From: Streptomyces albus subsp. albus
GTDB lineage: Bacteria > Actinomycetota > Actinomycetes > Streptomycetales > Streptomycetaceae
Assembly (NCBI RefSeq): GCF_000725885.1
Contig: NZ_JODR01000040.1
Location: 1 to 39,694, forward strand
Direction: 5' to 3'
DNA: 39,694 nucleotides
The notes under the pieces are model-generated. The model had not been told where the DNA came from. It saw nothing but the letters and a program-made list of their open reading frames with translations, and ran no database searches. Positions 9,134 to 20,214 of this stretch are shown one piece after another; position 1 is the first letter of the stretch; each line of letters begins with the position of its first letter. Position numbers and translations under genes: made by a program.

Positions 9134-12100
9134 TTGACGGGGTTCGTCGTGGCGCGGGCGCGTGCCCGCCGCTTACTCGTCGCCGCCGCGCTGCTCACCG
9201 TGGTGCCGGCCACCTGCGTGCTGACCGCCCTCGCCGCCTTCTCCGCGGCCGTCGGCGACGCGGGTCTGCGGCACACCCTGGAGCACCGGGCGGCGGCCCG
9301 CACCGTGCTGGACATCCGCTCCGACGTGACGGCCGAGGACCGGCGCACCACCGACGCGGCGGTGCGCGAGGCGGCGGCCGGCGCCTTCGACGGGCTCCCG
9401 GTCACCGTCACCGCCAGCACCGGCACGGGCGCCTACGCACTGCCCGCCTCCACCCGGCGCGGGCACGAGCCCACCGCCACCGGGCGCGGGCACGACAGCC
9501 GGCCCGACGGCGACGCCCCGCCCGACCGCGCCCCGCCCGACGGCGCCCCGTCCGGCGGGCCCCCTTCCGACAGACCGCCGGACGGGGCACAGGACCGCAC
9601 TCCGGAACTGACCCGCTTCGCCACCCTCCCCCGTGACCACGTCCGGATGGTGGCCGGCTCCTGGCCCGGCGCCCCGCCCCGGCCCCCGGACGTGCGCGGC
9701 GGGAGCGCACGGGCACCGGCCACCGTGCGCGCGGCGGTGCCGCAGCGGGCCGCGCAACGGCTCGGCCTGCACGTGGGCGACACCCTCCGCGTCACCAGCA
9801 GACTGCACGGACCGCCCGACGTCCGCGTCGAGATCACCGGGATCTACACCCCCGTCTCCCCCGGCTCCGCCACCTGGCGGTCCCTCGACCCGCTGCACGG
9901 CGAGGGCGTCGCCGTGGGGGACTTCACCAGCTACGGGCCGCTCGCCGTCCCCGGCAGCGCCTTCGCCTCCGGCCCCGCCCCGCACCGCGCGGGCGGCCCG
10001 CTGTGGCCCGCCGAGACCCGCTGGCAGGCCGACGCCGACTTCACCTCCTTCGACAGCTCCCGCATCGGCCACCTGCGCAGCCGGGTGGCGCACACCGTCG
10101 AAGCCCTCGGCACCTCGCCCCGGGCGCCGCACGCCGTCGCCCGGACGGACCTGCCCGGGCTGCTGGCCTCGCTGGAGCGCGCCCTGCTCGTGACGCGCTC
10201 CGCCCTGCTGATCACCGCGCTGCAACTGGTGCTGCTGACGGGGCTGACACTGCTGCTCGTCGCACAACTCCTGCGCACCGAACGGGCCGCGGAGACGGCG
10301 CTGCTGCGGGCCCGCGGCGCCTCGCGGGCCCGGATATGCGCACTGGCCGCCGCCGAAGCGTTCCTGCTGGCCCTGCCCGCGGCCCTCGCCGCCCCGCTGC
10401 TGACCGGGCCCGCGCTGCGCCTGCTGTCCGCTCACGGGGCACCCGACGGCGCCGGGCTCCTCCCGCCCGCCGGGCCCGGCGCCGGCACCTGGTGGACGGC
10501 CGCCGCCGTCGCCGCGGGGTGCGCGTTGCTGCTCACCGGGCCGACGCTGCTGGCCCGCGGCACCGCCGGCACCCACGACCCCGACCGCCGCGCCATCGGC
10601 CGGCCCCGGCCCACGCGGCGGCGCGCCACGGTGACCGTGCTGCGCGGCGGCGTCGATCTGGCGCTGGTCGTCCTCGCCGTCGTCGCCTACGCGCAACTGG
10701 CGGGGCGCCGCTCCGAGGGCACCGGCGCCCTCGCCCCGTCCGGTGCGGGCGGCGTCCTCGGCATCGACCCGCTGCTGGTGGCCGCGCCCGCCCTCGCGCT
10801 GCTGGCCGGGACCGTGCTGGTGCTGCGCCTGCTGCCGCTCGCGGCACGGCTGGGCGAACGGTACGCGGCCCGGCGGCGCGGCCTGGCCGGGGCCCTCGCC
10901 GGCTGGCAGCTGGCGCGCCGCCCGCAGCGCGCGGCCCGGCCCGCACTGCTGCTGGTCCTGGCCGTGGCCACCGGGGTGCTCGCGGTCGGCCAGGGGGCGA
11001 GCTGGGACCGCTCGCAGGACGACCAGGCGGACTTCCGCACCGGCGCCGACCTCACCGTCAGCGGTTCGGCGCCCTCGCCCCTCGCCCAGGGCGGCCTCTT
11101 CGACGACGTACCCGGCATCACCCGGGCGGCGCCGGTGGTACGCACCACCGTCACCACGGACGGCAGCCGGGAAGCACGGCTCCTGGCGACCGACACCGCC
11201 GCAGCCGCCGACGGCGTGCTGCGGCTCCGCGACGACCTCGCCGGCCGGCCCCTCCCCCGGCTGCTGCGCCCGTTGGCCGGGAAAGGGGCCGGCCGCCGCG
11301 CCGGGCTGCGCCTGCCCCCGGGGACGGACCGCCTGGCGCTGCGCCTCCGGCTGGACGGCCCTGGCCGGGCCCGCGGCCCGGCGGCGGCCCGGAGCGGTCT
11401 CGCGCTCGCCGTCACCGTCACCGACCGCTTCGGCGTCCCGTACCGTCTCCCGCTCGGCGACATACCGGCCGACGGCCGGACGCACACCCTGACGGCCCGT
11501 CTGACCGACGGCGGCGGCAGCCCCGCGGGCCCGCTCCGGCTGACCCGCATCGGCGTCAGCCACCACGTCCCGCGGCACGATGCGGGACGGCGGTTGACCG
11601 TCGAGGCACTGCACGCGCACGGCCGCTTCGGGCACCGCACCGTCCACCCGGCCACGGCCTCCCGCTGGACACCCCGCGTCAGACCCGACGACGCGTCGAC
11701 GGCGAGCGGCGGACAGTACGCCGTAGCCACCGCGCGGCCCGCCCGCGTCCGCCCCCGCGGTGCCCCGGTCACCCTCCGCTGGACCACCGGCTCGGCCCCC
11801 GCACCGAAGCCGGACGGAAACGACGGCCCGGGGACCGTCTCCGTCGAGTGGAAGCCGCACGAGGCCGCAGCCGCTCCCCTGGCGGCCGTCGCCACCGACT
11901 CCTATCTGCGGGCCGGCGGCAGCACCGTCGGCGACACCGTGACCGTGCGCGTGGCGGACACCGAACTCGACGTCCGCATCACCGGCGCCGTCCGCGCCCT
12001 GCCCACCGTCACCCCCCGCGACAGCGACGACGGACAACCCGACGCGGGCGCCCTGCTGTGCGACCTGGGCGCACTGGACCGGGCGCTCGCCGACCGGGGC

Positions 12101-12676
12101 GCCGACCCCCTCGAACCACGCACCTGGTGGCTGTCGGCCGAATCCGGCGGCACCGCCCGGGCGGCACAGGCCCTGCGTGACCGCCCGGCCGTCGGCACCG
12201 TACGGGTCCGTGACGAGATCGCCGACGCCTTGCGCAGCGACCCGCTGGGGGCCGGACCCCGCAGTGCCCTGACCGCGCTGGTGCCGGCGGCGGCCCTGCT
12301 GTCCGCCACGGGCTTCGCGGTCGCCGCCGCCGGGGCCGCCCGCGAACGGGCCGGCGACCTGGCGGTGCTCCGCGCCCTGGGGGCGCCCCGGCGGCGTCTC
12401 GCCCGCGCCGTCGCCGCCGAACAGGGCCTGGTCGTCGCCCTGTCCGCCGCCCTCGGCCTCGCCCTGGGGACCGTGCTGACCCGGCTGTTCGTCCCCCTGC
12501 TCGTCGTCACCGGGGAGGGCCGCGCCCCCGTGCCCGACCTCCTGGTGCGGCTGCCGCCCGGTCCGCTGGCCTGGCTGGTGGCCGCCGCCTTGGCCGTCCC
12601 CCTGCTCGTCGTCGCGGGCACGGCCCTGCGCCGCCCGGCCCCGGCGCCCGCCCTGCGTGCGGAGAGGGAGGGATGA
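9134..12676 (+). CDS. FtsX-family ABC transporter permease (first of pair)
   Basis: A roughly 1180-aa integral membrane protein. TM1 lies at the N-terminus (RLLVAAALLTVVPATCVLTALAAF split over 9170-9240), followed by a large extracytoplasmic domain, a cluster of TM helices around 10190-10680, a second large outside domain and three C-terminal TM helices (about 12270-12640). The block ALLRARGASRARICALAAAEA and the C-terminal LAVLRALGAPRRRLARAVAAEQG are the FtsX coupling segments contacting the ATPase. The substrate is unknown; the type VII (MacB-like) fold works as a mechanotransmission or extrusion machine. The start is uncertain: TTG at 9134 or GTG at 9149, the latter 6 nt after GACGGGG. The gene overlaps the next by 4 bp (ATGA). 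Confidence 0.85.
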   Translation: MTGFVVARARARRLLVAAALLTVVPATCVLTALAAFSAAVGDAGLRHTLEHRAAARTVLDIRSDVTAEDRRTTDAAVREAAAGAFDGLPVTVTASTGTGAYALPASTRRGHEPTATGRGHDSRPDGDAPPDRAPPDGAPSGGPPSDRPPDGAQDRTPELTRFATLPRDHVRMVAGSWPGAPPRPPDVRGGSARAPATVRAAVPQRAAQRLGLHVGDTLRVTSRLHGPPDVRVEITGIYTPVSPGSATWRSLDPLHGEGVAVGDFTSYGPLAVPGSAFASGPAPHRAGGPLWPAETRWQADADFTSFDSSRIGHLRSRVAHTVEALGTSPRAPHAVARTDLPGLLASLERALLVTRSALLITALQLVLLTGLTLLLVAQLLRTERAAETALLRARGASRARICALAAAEAFLLALPAALAAPLLTGPALRLLSAHGAPDGAGLLPPAGPGAGTWWTAAAVAAGCALLLTGPTLLARGTAGTHDPDRRAIGRPRPTRRRATVTVLRGGVDLALVVLAVVAYAQLAGRRSEGTGALAPSGAGGVLGIDPLLVAAPALALLAGTVLVLRLLPLAARLGERYAARRRGLAGALAGWQLARRPQRAARPALLLVLAVATGVLAVGQGASWDRSQDDQADFRTGADLTVSGSAPSPLAQGGLFDDVPGITRAAPVVRTTVTTDGSREARLLATDTAAAADGVLRLRDDLAGRPLPRLLRPLAGKGAGRRAGLRLPPGTDRLALRLRLDGPGRARGPAAARSGLALAVTVTDRFGVPYRLPLGDIPADGRTHTLTARLTDGGGSPAGPLRLTRIGVSHHVPRHDAGRRLTVEALHAHGRFGHRTVHPATASRWTPRVRPDDASTASGGQYAVATARPARVRPRGAPVTLRWTTGSAPAPKPDGNDGPGTVSVEWKPHEAAAAPLAAVATDSYLRAGGSTVGDTVTVRVADTELDVRITGAVRALPTVTPRDSDDGQPDAGALLCDLGALDRALADRGADPLEPRTWWLSAESGGTARAAQALRDRPAVGTVRVRDEIADALRSDPLGAGPRSALTALVPAAALLSATGFAVAAAGAARERAGDLAVLRALGAPRRRLARAVAAEQGLVVALSAALGLALGTVLTRLFVPLLVVTGEGRAPVPDLLVRLPPGPLAWLVAAALAVPLLVVAGTALRRPAPAPALRAEREG

Positions 12677-15600
12677 CCGTGCCGGACCGCCACCCCGAAG
12701 ACCGGCCCGCCACGGGTGCGGGCGCCCCGCCCGGTCGGCCGGGCGGTACGCATGAGGGCGGGGCGCGCTGGGGCTCCGGGCGCCCGCCTGCAACTGGGCA
12801 TCCGCGCGTACTTGGTCGTCTCGGCCGCCTCCGCCGTCCGTACCCGCCCGGCCGCCCGCGCCCGCCCGGCGGTGGGCAGGCATCCGGCGGGACGCACGTA
12901 CCCAGCGGGAGGGGCGCTCCCGCCAGGAGACAGGCACCCGGCGGGACGGTGTGGGCGCGGCTGCGGGCCGCACCGGGTGGGACGCTCGCGTTCGGGGCGC
13001 TGGTGCTGGTCACCGCCTGGCTCGCCGCCGCGCTGCCACTGGCCTGGGACGCGTCGTCCGACGCGGGGCTGCGGGCGGCACTCGAACGGGCCCGGCCCGC
13101 CGACCGGATGCTGAGCGCCACCGCTTCCGCCGCGCCCGACACCGGCGGCACCGGCCAACTCCGCACCCGCGTCAGCCCCCGGACGGTGGAAAGAGCCGAC
13201 ACCGCGCTGCGCCGCGCCGTACGAGCGCCCCTGCGGCTCGCGGACGGTGAGGGCGCGTACGGCGTGCACACCGCCACCCCCGCCGAGGCGGCGGGCGCCG
13301 GCCTGCCCCGCCCCTCGCCCGGCCTGCCGCCCAAGGCCACGGTGACCGCACAGGCCCGGCTCGCCGAGAGCTCCCGGATCGTCCGAGGGCGCCTGCCCCG
13401 GCCGAAGGTGACCGGACCGCAGGGTCGGCAGCTCCTCGAAGCGGCCGTCAGCACCGCCACCGCACGCCGTATGCGGCTCGCCCCGGGCGACAGCTTCCGA
13501 CTGCGCGGCGTGCCCGGTGCGATGACCGTCCGGGTCACCGGGGTGTTCACCCCGCGCGGCTCCGCCGGGCAGACGGCCGACAGCCCCTTCTGGCACGCGG
13601 AGCCGACCCTGCTGCACCCCTCCCTGGTGACGGTGCCGCCCACCTCGCCGGGAGGGACGAAGGAGACCTACTGGCACTTCACCGCCGTCATCCACCCCGA
13701 GGCGGCTTCCGCACTGCTGACCCTGCGGGACGGCGCCGAGCTGTATTTCCACCACCCGCTGGACACCTCCGCGCTCGCGGGCCGCCAGGCGGGGGCGGTG
13801 CGGCGGCAGATGGCCGAGCTGTCCGCGAGCGGCGCCACGGCACGGCTGCGCACCGCCGCCGGGGTGGGGCGGCTCACCTTCGGCACCGGGCTGCCCGAGA
13901 CACTGGCCGCCTACGAACGGGAGAGCGACGCCGTCCAGCCCCTGCTGCTGACCGCCGCCGTGGGACTGGCCACCACCGCTGGAACGGTCCTGCTGCTGTC
14001 GGCGGCACCGGCCGCCGAACGCCGCCGGGCCGAACTGGCGTTGCTGCGCGTCCGCGGCATCTCGCTGCCGGGCCTGGCCGGCCGGGTGCTGGCCGAGACC
14101 GCCCTGGTGGCGGTGCCGGCGGGAGCGGCCGGCGCGGCGGCGGCCCTGGGGGCGTCCGACGGCGGCCGTACGAGCTGGGCGCTCGCCGCCGCCGGGGCCG
14201 TCACCGTGACGGCCGCTCTCGCACTGCCGCTGCGCGCCGTGGTGGCGCACCGCCGCCCGGTACCGCCCACGGCCCGCCCCGACGCACCGGGGCGGCGCTC
14301 GCGGCGGCGCACCGTGGCGGAGCTGACGGTGTGCGTCCTGGCGGCGGGCGCGGTGGCAGCACTGCGGCAGGGCGGCGCCGGGGACGGGGACGGCGCCAGT
14401 GCCGGTGCCGGGGGCAGCGGGAACGGCGGCGGGGACCTGCTGCCCGTCCTCGCCCCCGTTCTGTCCGCCCTGGTCGCGGCGCTGCTGCTGATGCGCTGCT
14501 GTCCGCCGCTGCTGCGTCTGCTGACCCGGCTCGCGGCCCGCCGCCGCGGCCCGGTGGCCTTCCTCGGACTGGCCCGCGCCGCCCGCGCCCCGTCCGCCGT
14601 GCCGGGCCCCGCGCTGTGGGCGTTGCTGGTGGCGGTGACCGTGGCCTCGTTCGGCGGCATGGTGCTGGCGGGTGTCGCCGACGGCCGGGACGCCGCCGCC
14701 CTCGGCGCGGTCGGGGCCGACGCCCGCCTGGCCACGCCCGGCTCGGCGGACCTGCCGCCCGGGTTCGCCCGCAAGGCGGCCCGGGCGGCGGGCGTGGAGC
14801 AGGTGACCGCCTACCGGGCCCACGACGGCGGGGACCTGGCGGGGGTCGCCGACGCGGTGACCGTCGCCCTCGTCGACGCACCCGGCTACGCGCGGCTCAC
14901 CCGCCGCAACGGCCAGGGCACCTTCCCCGCCGCCGCCCTCGCCCCCGGCAAGGACACCACCGGACCGCTGCCCGCACTGATGTCCCCCGACCTGGCCCGC
15001 AAGCTCGGCAACGGCTCCCGCTACACCGATCTGGTACTGCCCGGACTCCAGATACCGGTGCGGCCCGCACTCGTCCGCGACGCCACCCCCGCCGCCCAGC
15101 AGGGCCCCTTCGTCGTCGTCTCCCGCGAGGCCGTGGCCCGGGCCCGCCCCGACACCCGCGGCACCGCCTTGCTGGCCCCCAACACCCTGCTGGCCAACGG
15201 GCATCCGGACGGTACGGCACTGCGCCGCCTGCTGGCCGAGGCGTTCCCGAAGGCGGACACCACCACCCTGGTCACCCTGCGCACCACCGAACGCGCCCGC
15301 TACGCCGACACCGCCCTGAAGTCCGGCGCGGAACGCCTCTACCGGCTGGCCGCGCTCTCCGCCGCCGGGTACAGCGCCCTCGCCGTCGTCCTGTGCCTGC
15401 TGCACACCGCGCCCGAACGCCGCGCACTGCTGGCCCGGCTGCGCACCCTCGGCCTGACCCGGCGCCAGGGCACCGGCCTCCTGCTGCTGGAGAGCCTGCC
15501 GCTGTACGCCCTGACCGCCGCAGCGGGCGCCGTCACCTCGCTCGCGGCGGTACCCCTGCTGGGCCCCGGCATCGACCTGAGAGCCCTCGCCGGCACCCCC

Positions 15601-15750
15601 GGCACCCTGCCCGTACGGCTGACCGCCGACACCGCCTCTCTGCTGCTGCCGCCGCTGGCACTGCTGGTCCTCGCCGGCTGCGGGCTGCTCCTCCAGGCGC
15701 GGCTGACCGGTGGCACGGCCGACCTCCGCACGGAGACCCAGGAGCTGTGA
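12673..15750 (+). CDS. FtsX-family ABC transporter permease (second of pair)
   Basis: A 1025-aa membrane protein paralogous in layout to the preceding permease. The first about 95 residues are a Pro/Gly/Arg-rich tail with imperfect PGGT-type repeats, then TM1 (LAFGALVLVTAWLAAALPL), an outside domain, a central cluster of TM helices (about 13920-14700), a second outside domain and three C-terminal TM helices. The coupling segments are ELALLRVRGISLPGLAGRVLAET and LLARLRTLGLTRRQGTGLLLLES (each cut short here). It starts with ATG at 12673 inside the stop of the previous gene and ends in a TGATG junction with the ATPase gene, so the three genes form one translationally coupled operon. Pairing with the first permease as a heterodimer is inferred. 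Confidence 0.85.
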   Translation: MTVPDRHPEDRPATGAGAPPGRPGGTHEGGARWGSGRPPATGHPRVLGRLGRLRRPYPPGRPRPPGGGQASGGTHVPSGRGAPARRQAPGGTVWARLRAAPGGTLAFGALVLVTAWLAAALPLAWDASSDAGLRAALERARPADRMLSATASAAPDTGGTGQLRTRVSPRTVERADTALRRAVRAPLRLADGEGAYGVHTATPAEAAGAGLPRPSPGLPPKATVTAQARLAESSRIVRGRLPRPKVTGPQGRQLLEAAVSTATARRMRLAPGDSFRLRGVPGAMTVRVTGVFTPRGSAGQTADSPFWHAEPTLLHPSLVTVPPTSPGGTKETYWHFTAVIHPEAASALLTLRDGAELYFHHPLDTSALAGRQAGAVRRQMAELSASGATARLRTAAGVGRLTFGTGLPETLAAYERESDAVQPLLLTAAVGLATTAGTVLLLSAAPAAERRRAELALLRVRGISLPGLAGRVLAETALVAVPAGAAGAAAALGASDGGRTSWALAAAGAVTVTAALALPLRAVVAHRRPVPPTARPDAPGRRSRRRTVAELTVCVLAAGAVAALRQGGAGDGDGASAGAGGSGNGGGDLLPVLAPVLSALVAALLLMRCCPPLLRLLTRLAARRRGPVAFLGLARAARAPSAVPGPALWALLVAVTVASFGGMVLAGVADGRDAAALGAVGADARLATPGSADLPPGFARKAARAAGVEQVTAYRAHDGGDLAGVADAVTVALVDAPGYARLTRRNGQGTFPAAALAPGKDTTGPLPALMSPDLARKLGNGSRYTDLVLPGLQIPVRPALVRDATPAAQQGPFVVVSREAVARARPDTRGTALLAPNTLLANGHPDGTALRRLLAEAFPKADTTTLVTLRTTERARYADTALKSGAERLYRLAALSAAGYSALAVVLCLLHTAPERRALLARLRTLGLTRRQGTGLLLLESLPLYALTAAAGAVTSLAAVPLLGPGIDLRALAGTPGTLPVRLTADTASLLLPPLALLVLAGCGLLLQARLTGGTADLRTETQEL

Positions 15751-16823
15751 TGGCACCCGACACCCCGCCCCCGCCCGGTAACCCCGGAAGTGCCCACCCG
15801 CGCGAACCGCGTCCAACGGGAGGGGCCCCCACCCTCGCCGATCTGGAACGGCGCGCCGCCACCCCCGCGCCGCACCGTCCGGCGGGTGACGACGCGCTGA
15901 TCGTCTGCGACCGTCTGGTGCGCATCTTCCGGGGGGACGACGTGGAGGTGCAGGCGTTGCAGGGCCTGGACCTGCTGGTGCGCGAGGGCGAACTGACGGC
16001 GCTCGTCGGCGCCTCCGGAAGCGGCAAGTCCACGCTGCTGAACATCCTGGCGGGCTTGGACGTGCCCTCGGCGGGCAGCGCCCACGTCGCCGGGTACGAC
16101 CTGCTGGCCATGGACGCCCGCACCAGACTGCGCTACCGCCGACAGGTCGTCGGCTTCGTCTGGCAGCGCACGGCACGCAATCTGCTGCCGTACCTGACGG
16201 CCGCGCAGAACGTGGCCCTCCCCATGGAACTCACCGCCCGCCGCGGCCGGCTTCGGCGACCGGACCGGGAGCGGCGGGCCCGGGAACTCCTGGACCTGCT
16301 GGGCGTCGCCGACCACGCCGACCGCCGCCCCGCGCAGTTGTCGGGCGGTCAGCAGCAGCGGGTCGCCGTCGCCGTGGCGCTGGCCAACGACCCAGCGGTG
16401 GTCCTCGCGGACGAGCCCACCGGCGAACTGGACACGGCGACAGCGGCTGAGGTGTTCGCCGCCCTGCGCCGCGCCAACGCCGAGCTGGGCACCACAATCC
16501 TCGTCGTCACCCACGACGCGGGCGTCTCCACCCAGGTGCGCCGCACCGTCGCCATCCGCGACGGCCGTACCAGCACCGAGACGCTGCGCAGTGTCACCGC
16601 CGACGGACAGGGCCGCACCCGTACGGTCAGCCGGGAGTACGCCACCCTCGACCGCGCGGGACGCCTCCAGCTCCCGCCGGAGTTCACCGAGCCGCTGTCC
16701 CTCCGCGACCGGGTGCTGCTGGAGCTGCGCCCCGACCACATCCAGGTCCGCGCCGACGACACGGCCGACGACACCGCTGACGGCGCCACCGACGACACCC
16801 GGGAGGGGCCCCGGCCCGCATAA
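15750..16823 (+). CDS. MacB/LolD-type ABC transporter ATPase with AbrB-like C-terminal extension
   Basis: A 357-aa ATPase that powers the two FtsX permeases. After a Pro-rich N-terminal extension of about 48 residues come the Walker A motif GASGSGKST, the Q-loop region (VGFVWQRTARNLLPYLT), the signature LSGGQQQR, Walker B VVLADEPTGELD and the switch His in VVTHDAG. After residue 290 there is an extra segment, EYATLDRAGRLQLPPEF followed by LRDRVLLELRPDHIQV, that resembles the swapped-hairpin fold of AbrB/MazE proteins. The ATG at 15750 overlaps the upstream stop by one base (TGATG). The gene ends the operon; the spacer after it is repetitive. Confidence 0.9.
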   Translation: MAPDTPPPPGNPGSAHPREPRPTGGAPTLADLERRAATPAPHRPAGDDALIVCDRLVRIFRGDDVEVQALQGLDLLVREGELTALVGASGSGKSTLLNILAGLDVPSAGSAHVAGYDLLAMDARTRLRYRRQVVGFVWQRTARNLLPYLTAAQNVALPMELTARRGRLRRPDRERRARELLDLLGVADHADRRPAQLSGGQQQRVAVAVALANDPAVVLADEPTGELDTATAAEVFAALRRANAELGTTILVVTHDAGVSTQVRRTVAIRDGRTSTETLRSVTADGQGRTRTVSREYATLDRAGRLQLPPEFTEPLSLRDRVLLELRPDHIQVRADDTADDTADGATDDTREGPRPA

Positions 16824-17376
16824 TCCGGGCGAGCCCGCACGGCCGGCCGGCCCGGACCCTGACGGCACGGACGACCGGCCCCCGCCCCGGGGGACGCGCC
16901 CCGGGTCTCCCCCGGAGGCCAGGCACGGGCTCGGGGCCGGCGGAAACCCGGACAGGCAAGGCTCGGCCAGGCATGGACTCGGGGAGGCAGAGGCTCGGAC
17001 CCGCGGGACTCGAAGGGGACTCGGAACGGCGAGGACTCGGACAGGCGAAGGCTCACGCCCCCAGGAACTCGGACAGGCAAGGGCCCAGACCGCCGAGGAC
17101 CCCAACCGCCCAGGACCCACACCAGGCGAGGACTCACGCCGCCGAGAACACAGACCAGCGAGGACGCAGACCGGCGGGGACTCGGAACGGCGAGGACTCG
17201 GACAGGCGAAGGCTCACGCCCCCAGGAACTCGGACAGGCAAGGGCCCAGACCGCCGAGGACCCCGACCGCCCAGGACCCGCACCAGGCGGGGGCCCAGAC
17301 CACCGAGGGCCCAGACCAGGCCAGGGCGCAAACCAGGCCAGGGCTCAGACCGCCAAGGACACAGACCGGCGAGGGT
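16824..17376. other. repeat-rich spacer between convergent operons
   Basis: The 553-bp gap between the ABC operon (plus strand) and the ettA cluster (minus strand) is built almost entirely from degenerate copies of phrases such as GGACTCGGACAGGCGAAGG and CAGACCGCCGAGGAC. Reading frames through it give only Arg/Thr/Gly/Pro repeats, so I call it non-coding. GC-rich inverted segments just after 16824 could terminate transcription, but no single clear hairpin with a U-tract stands out. Confidence 0.6.
17015..17289. repeat. 114-bp direct duplication inside a minisatellite
   Basis: The segment 17015-17128 recurs at 17176-17289, offset 161 bp, with two A/G differences that I could find. Both begin GGGGACTCGGAACGGCGAGG and end CACCAGGCG. 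The 47 bp between the copies are degenerate versions of the same short phrases. Such near-identity shows a recent tandem duplication on top of an older short-unit array. Confidence 0.9.
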
Positions 17377-18057
17377 TCAGACCGGGGTGACGCTCAATCC
17401 ACCGCCCGGGCCGGTGCCCGGCGCGGCGCGGCGGCGGACCGCCACGGAGCCGTAGACGGTGCGCAGCCGCAGCCACGCACCGGCCTCCAGCAGCACGACA
17501 GGCTCACTGCCGCGCAGAAACCCCAGCGCGTGCGCCGCGTGCGCGGCGCGCAGCGGCAGGCCCGTACGCCCCAGCGGGCGGGACCAGATCTCCTCGGCGA
17601 GCGCGTCCAGCGTCTGCCTGCCACGCCGCTCGGGCGGCAGCTTCTCCGCCCGCTGCCGGAACTCGCCCACGGCTGCCGCCGCGACCGAGCCGACCGCGTC
17701 CACCGGCACCCGGGCGAACTCCTGCCAGCCGCCGCGCGGGGGCAGCACTCCGGCCCAGGAGGGGCCGGTGACCGCCGACGGCACGCCGACGGACTCCCGT
17801 TCCTCCTCGACCCGCTCCAGCAGCTCGCCGGCGGCCACGGTCACGTCCAGCTCGACCGGTTCCAGCAGCCGTCCCGTACGGACGGCCAGCACCTCGAACC
17901 GGGCCGGTTTGGCGAACACCCCGGCCACGCCGCCGCCCGCACGGATGCGCACGGCGGCGTTCTTCTCCCAGCGCAGCAGCCGCTCCAGGAAGGCGGCGAG
18001 TCCCGCCGCCTCCCCGGGGTCGGCGAAGACGAGCCGGTCAGCCACGGTGGCTGTCAT
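17377..18057 (-). CDS. conserved protein of unknown function, last gene of the ettA cluster
   Basis: A 226-aa soluble protein beginning MTATVADRLVFADPGEAAG. It contains a segment WEKNAAVRIRAGGGVAGVF, a hydrophobic core VELDVTVAAGELLERVEEE, a PPRGGWQEFARVP segment and a helical C-terminal half ending in a short basic and Gly-rich tail. There are no cysteines, no signal peptide and no TM helix. I do not recognise its fold. The start is ATG at 18057, 20 bp inside the upstream thioesterase gene, which implies translational coupling. Codon use is like its neighbours, and it is probably co-transcribed with the thioesterase and ettA. Confidence 0.8.
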   Translation of the reverse strand: MTATVADRLVFADPGEAAGLAAFLERLLRWEKNAAVRIRAGGGVAGVFAKPARFEVLAVRTGRLLEPVELDVTVAAGELLERVEEERESVGVPSAVTGPSWAGVLPPRGGWQEFARVPVDAVGSVAAAAVGEFRQRAEKLPPERRGRQTLDALAEEIWSRPLGRTGLPLRAAHAAHALGFLRGSEPVVLLEAGAWLRLRTVYGSVAVRRRAAPGTGPGGGLSVTPV

Positions 18058-18496
18058 CGAAATAGTCCTCCAGGAAGGCCCGTTCGGCGGCCGACAGCCG
18101 CCGGGGGAAGCCCTCCTCGATGTTGTACGGCACCACGACCGTCCGCGCCCGCACGTACGGGCCCCGGGACTTGGCGGCCCCCGGCCCGGCGGCAACCGGG
18201 ACGGCGTCGGCGTCCTTGATCTCGTACCCGAACGTCACCGACGCCGCCGTCAGCTTCTCCACCCACAGCTCGACCGTCACCGGATCGGCACGGTGCACCA
18301 GCTGCCGCAGGTAGTCGATCTCGTGCCGCGCCACGACAGTGCTGCCGGTGAACGCCTCCGGGTCGCTCGCCCTCGCCGCCACGGTCAGGAAGTCGATCCT
18401 GGCCTCCTCCAGATAGCGGAGGTAGACGGTGTTGTTGACGTGCCCGTTGGCGTCCATGTCCGACCAGCGCAGCGGACACCGGTAGCTGTGGCGCAC
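18038..18496 (-). CDS. acyl-CoA thioesterase, 4HBT hotdog family
   Basis: A 152-aa single hotdog domain. RWSDMDANGHVNNTVYLRYLEEAR contains the active-site Asp and the NNxxYxRYxEEAR helix typical of 4-hydroxybenzoyl-CoA thioesterase relatives (YbgC/FadM type). It hydrolyses acyl-CoA thioesters; the exact acyl group cannot be told from sequence. Length is normal for the family. The start ATG at 18496 follows the ettA stop by 4 bp, so the two genes are co-transcribed, and its stop lies inside the downstream unknown gene. Confidence 0.92.
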   Translation of the reverse strand: MRHSYRCPLRWSDMDANGHVNNTVYLRYLEEARIDFLTVAARASDPEAFTGSTVVARHEIDYLRQLVHRADPVTVELWVEKLTAASVTFGYEIKDADAVPVAAGPGAAKSRGPYVRARTVVVPYNIEEGFPRRLSAAERAFLEDYFDDSHRG

Positions 18497-18500
18497 GCGA

Positions 18501-20165
<1,665 letters not shown>

Positions 20166-20197
20166 GAGGAACCGTCCGGCAATCTGTAGGTAGTCGT

Positions 20198-20214
20198 GCG
20201 CGGCCAGGCCGCGC
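20198..20214 (-). promoter_or_regulatory. 8-bp-arm palindrome in the ettA leader
   Basis: GCGCGGCC-A-GGCCGCGC is a perfect inverted repeat with a one-base centre, 33-49 bp upstream of the ettA TTG start. It could be a protein-binding operator or, given the leader position, part of a folded 5' UTR. A one-base centre suits a DNA-binding dimer better than an RNA loop. Confidence 0.5.

Noticed and set aside
9173..16176. Very long minus-strand frames opposite the ABC permease genes (over 1200 codons each)
   Set aside because: High-GC antisense shadows: the plus strand carries coherent FtsX proteins with TM helices and coupled starts.
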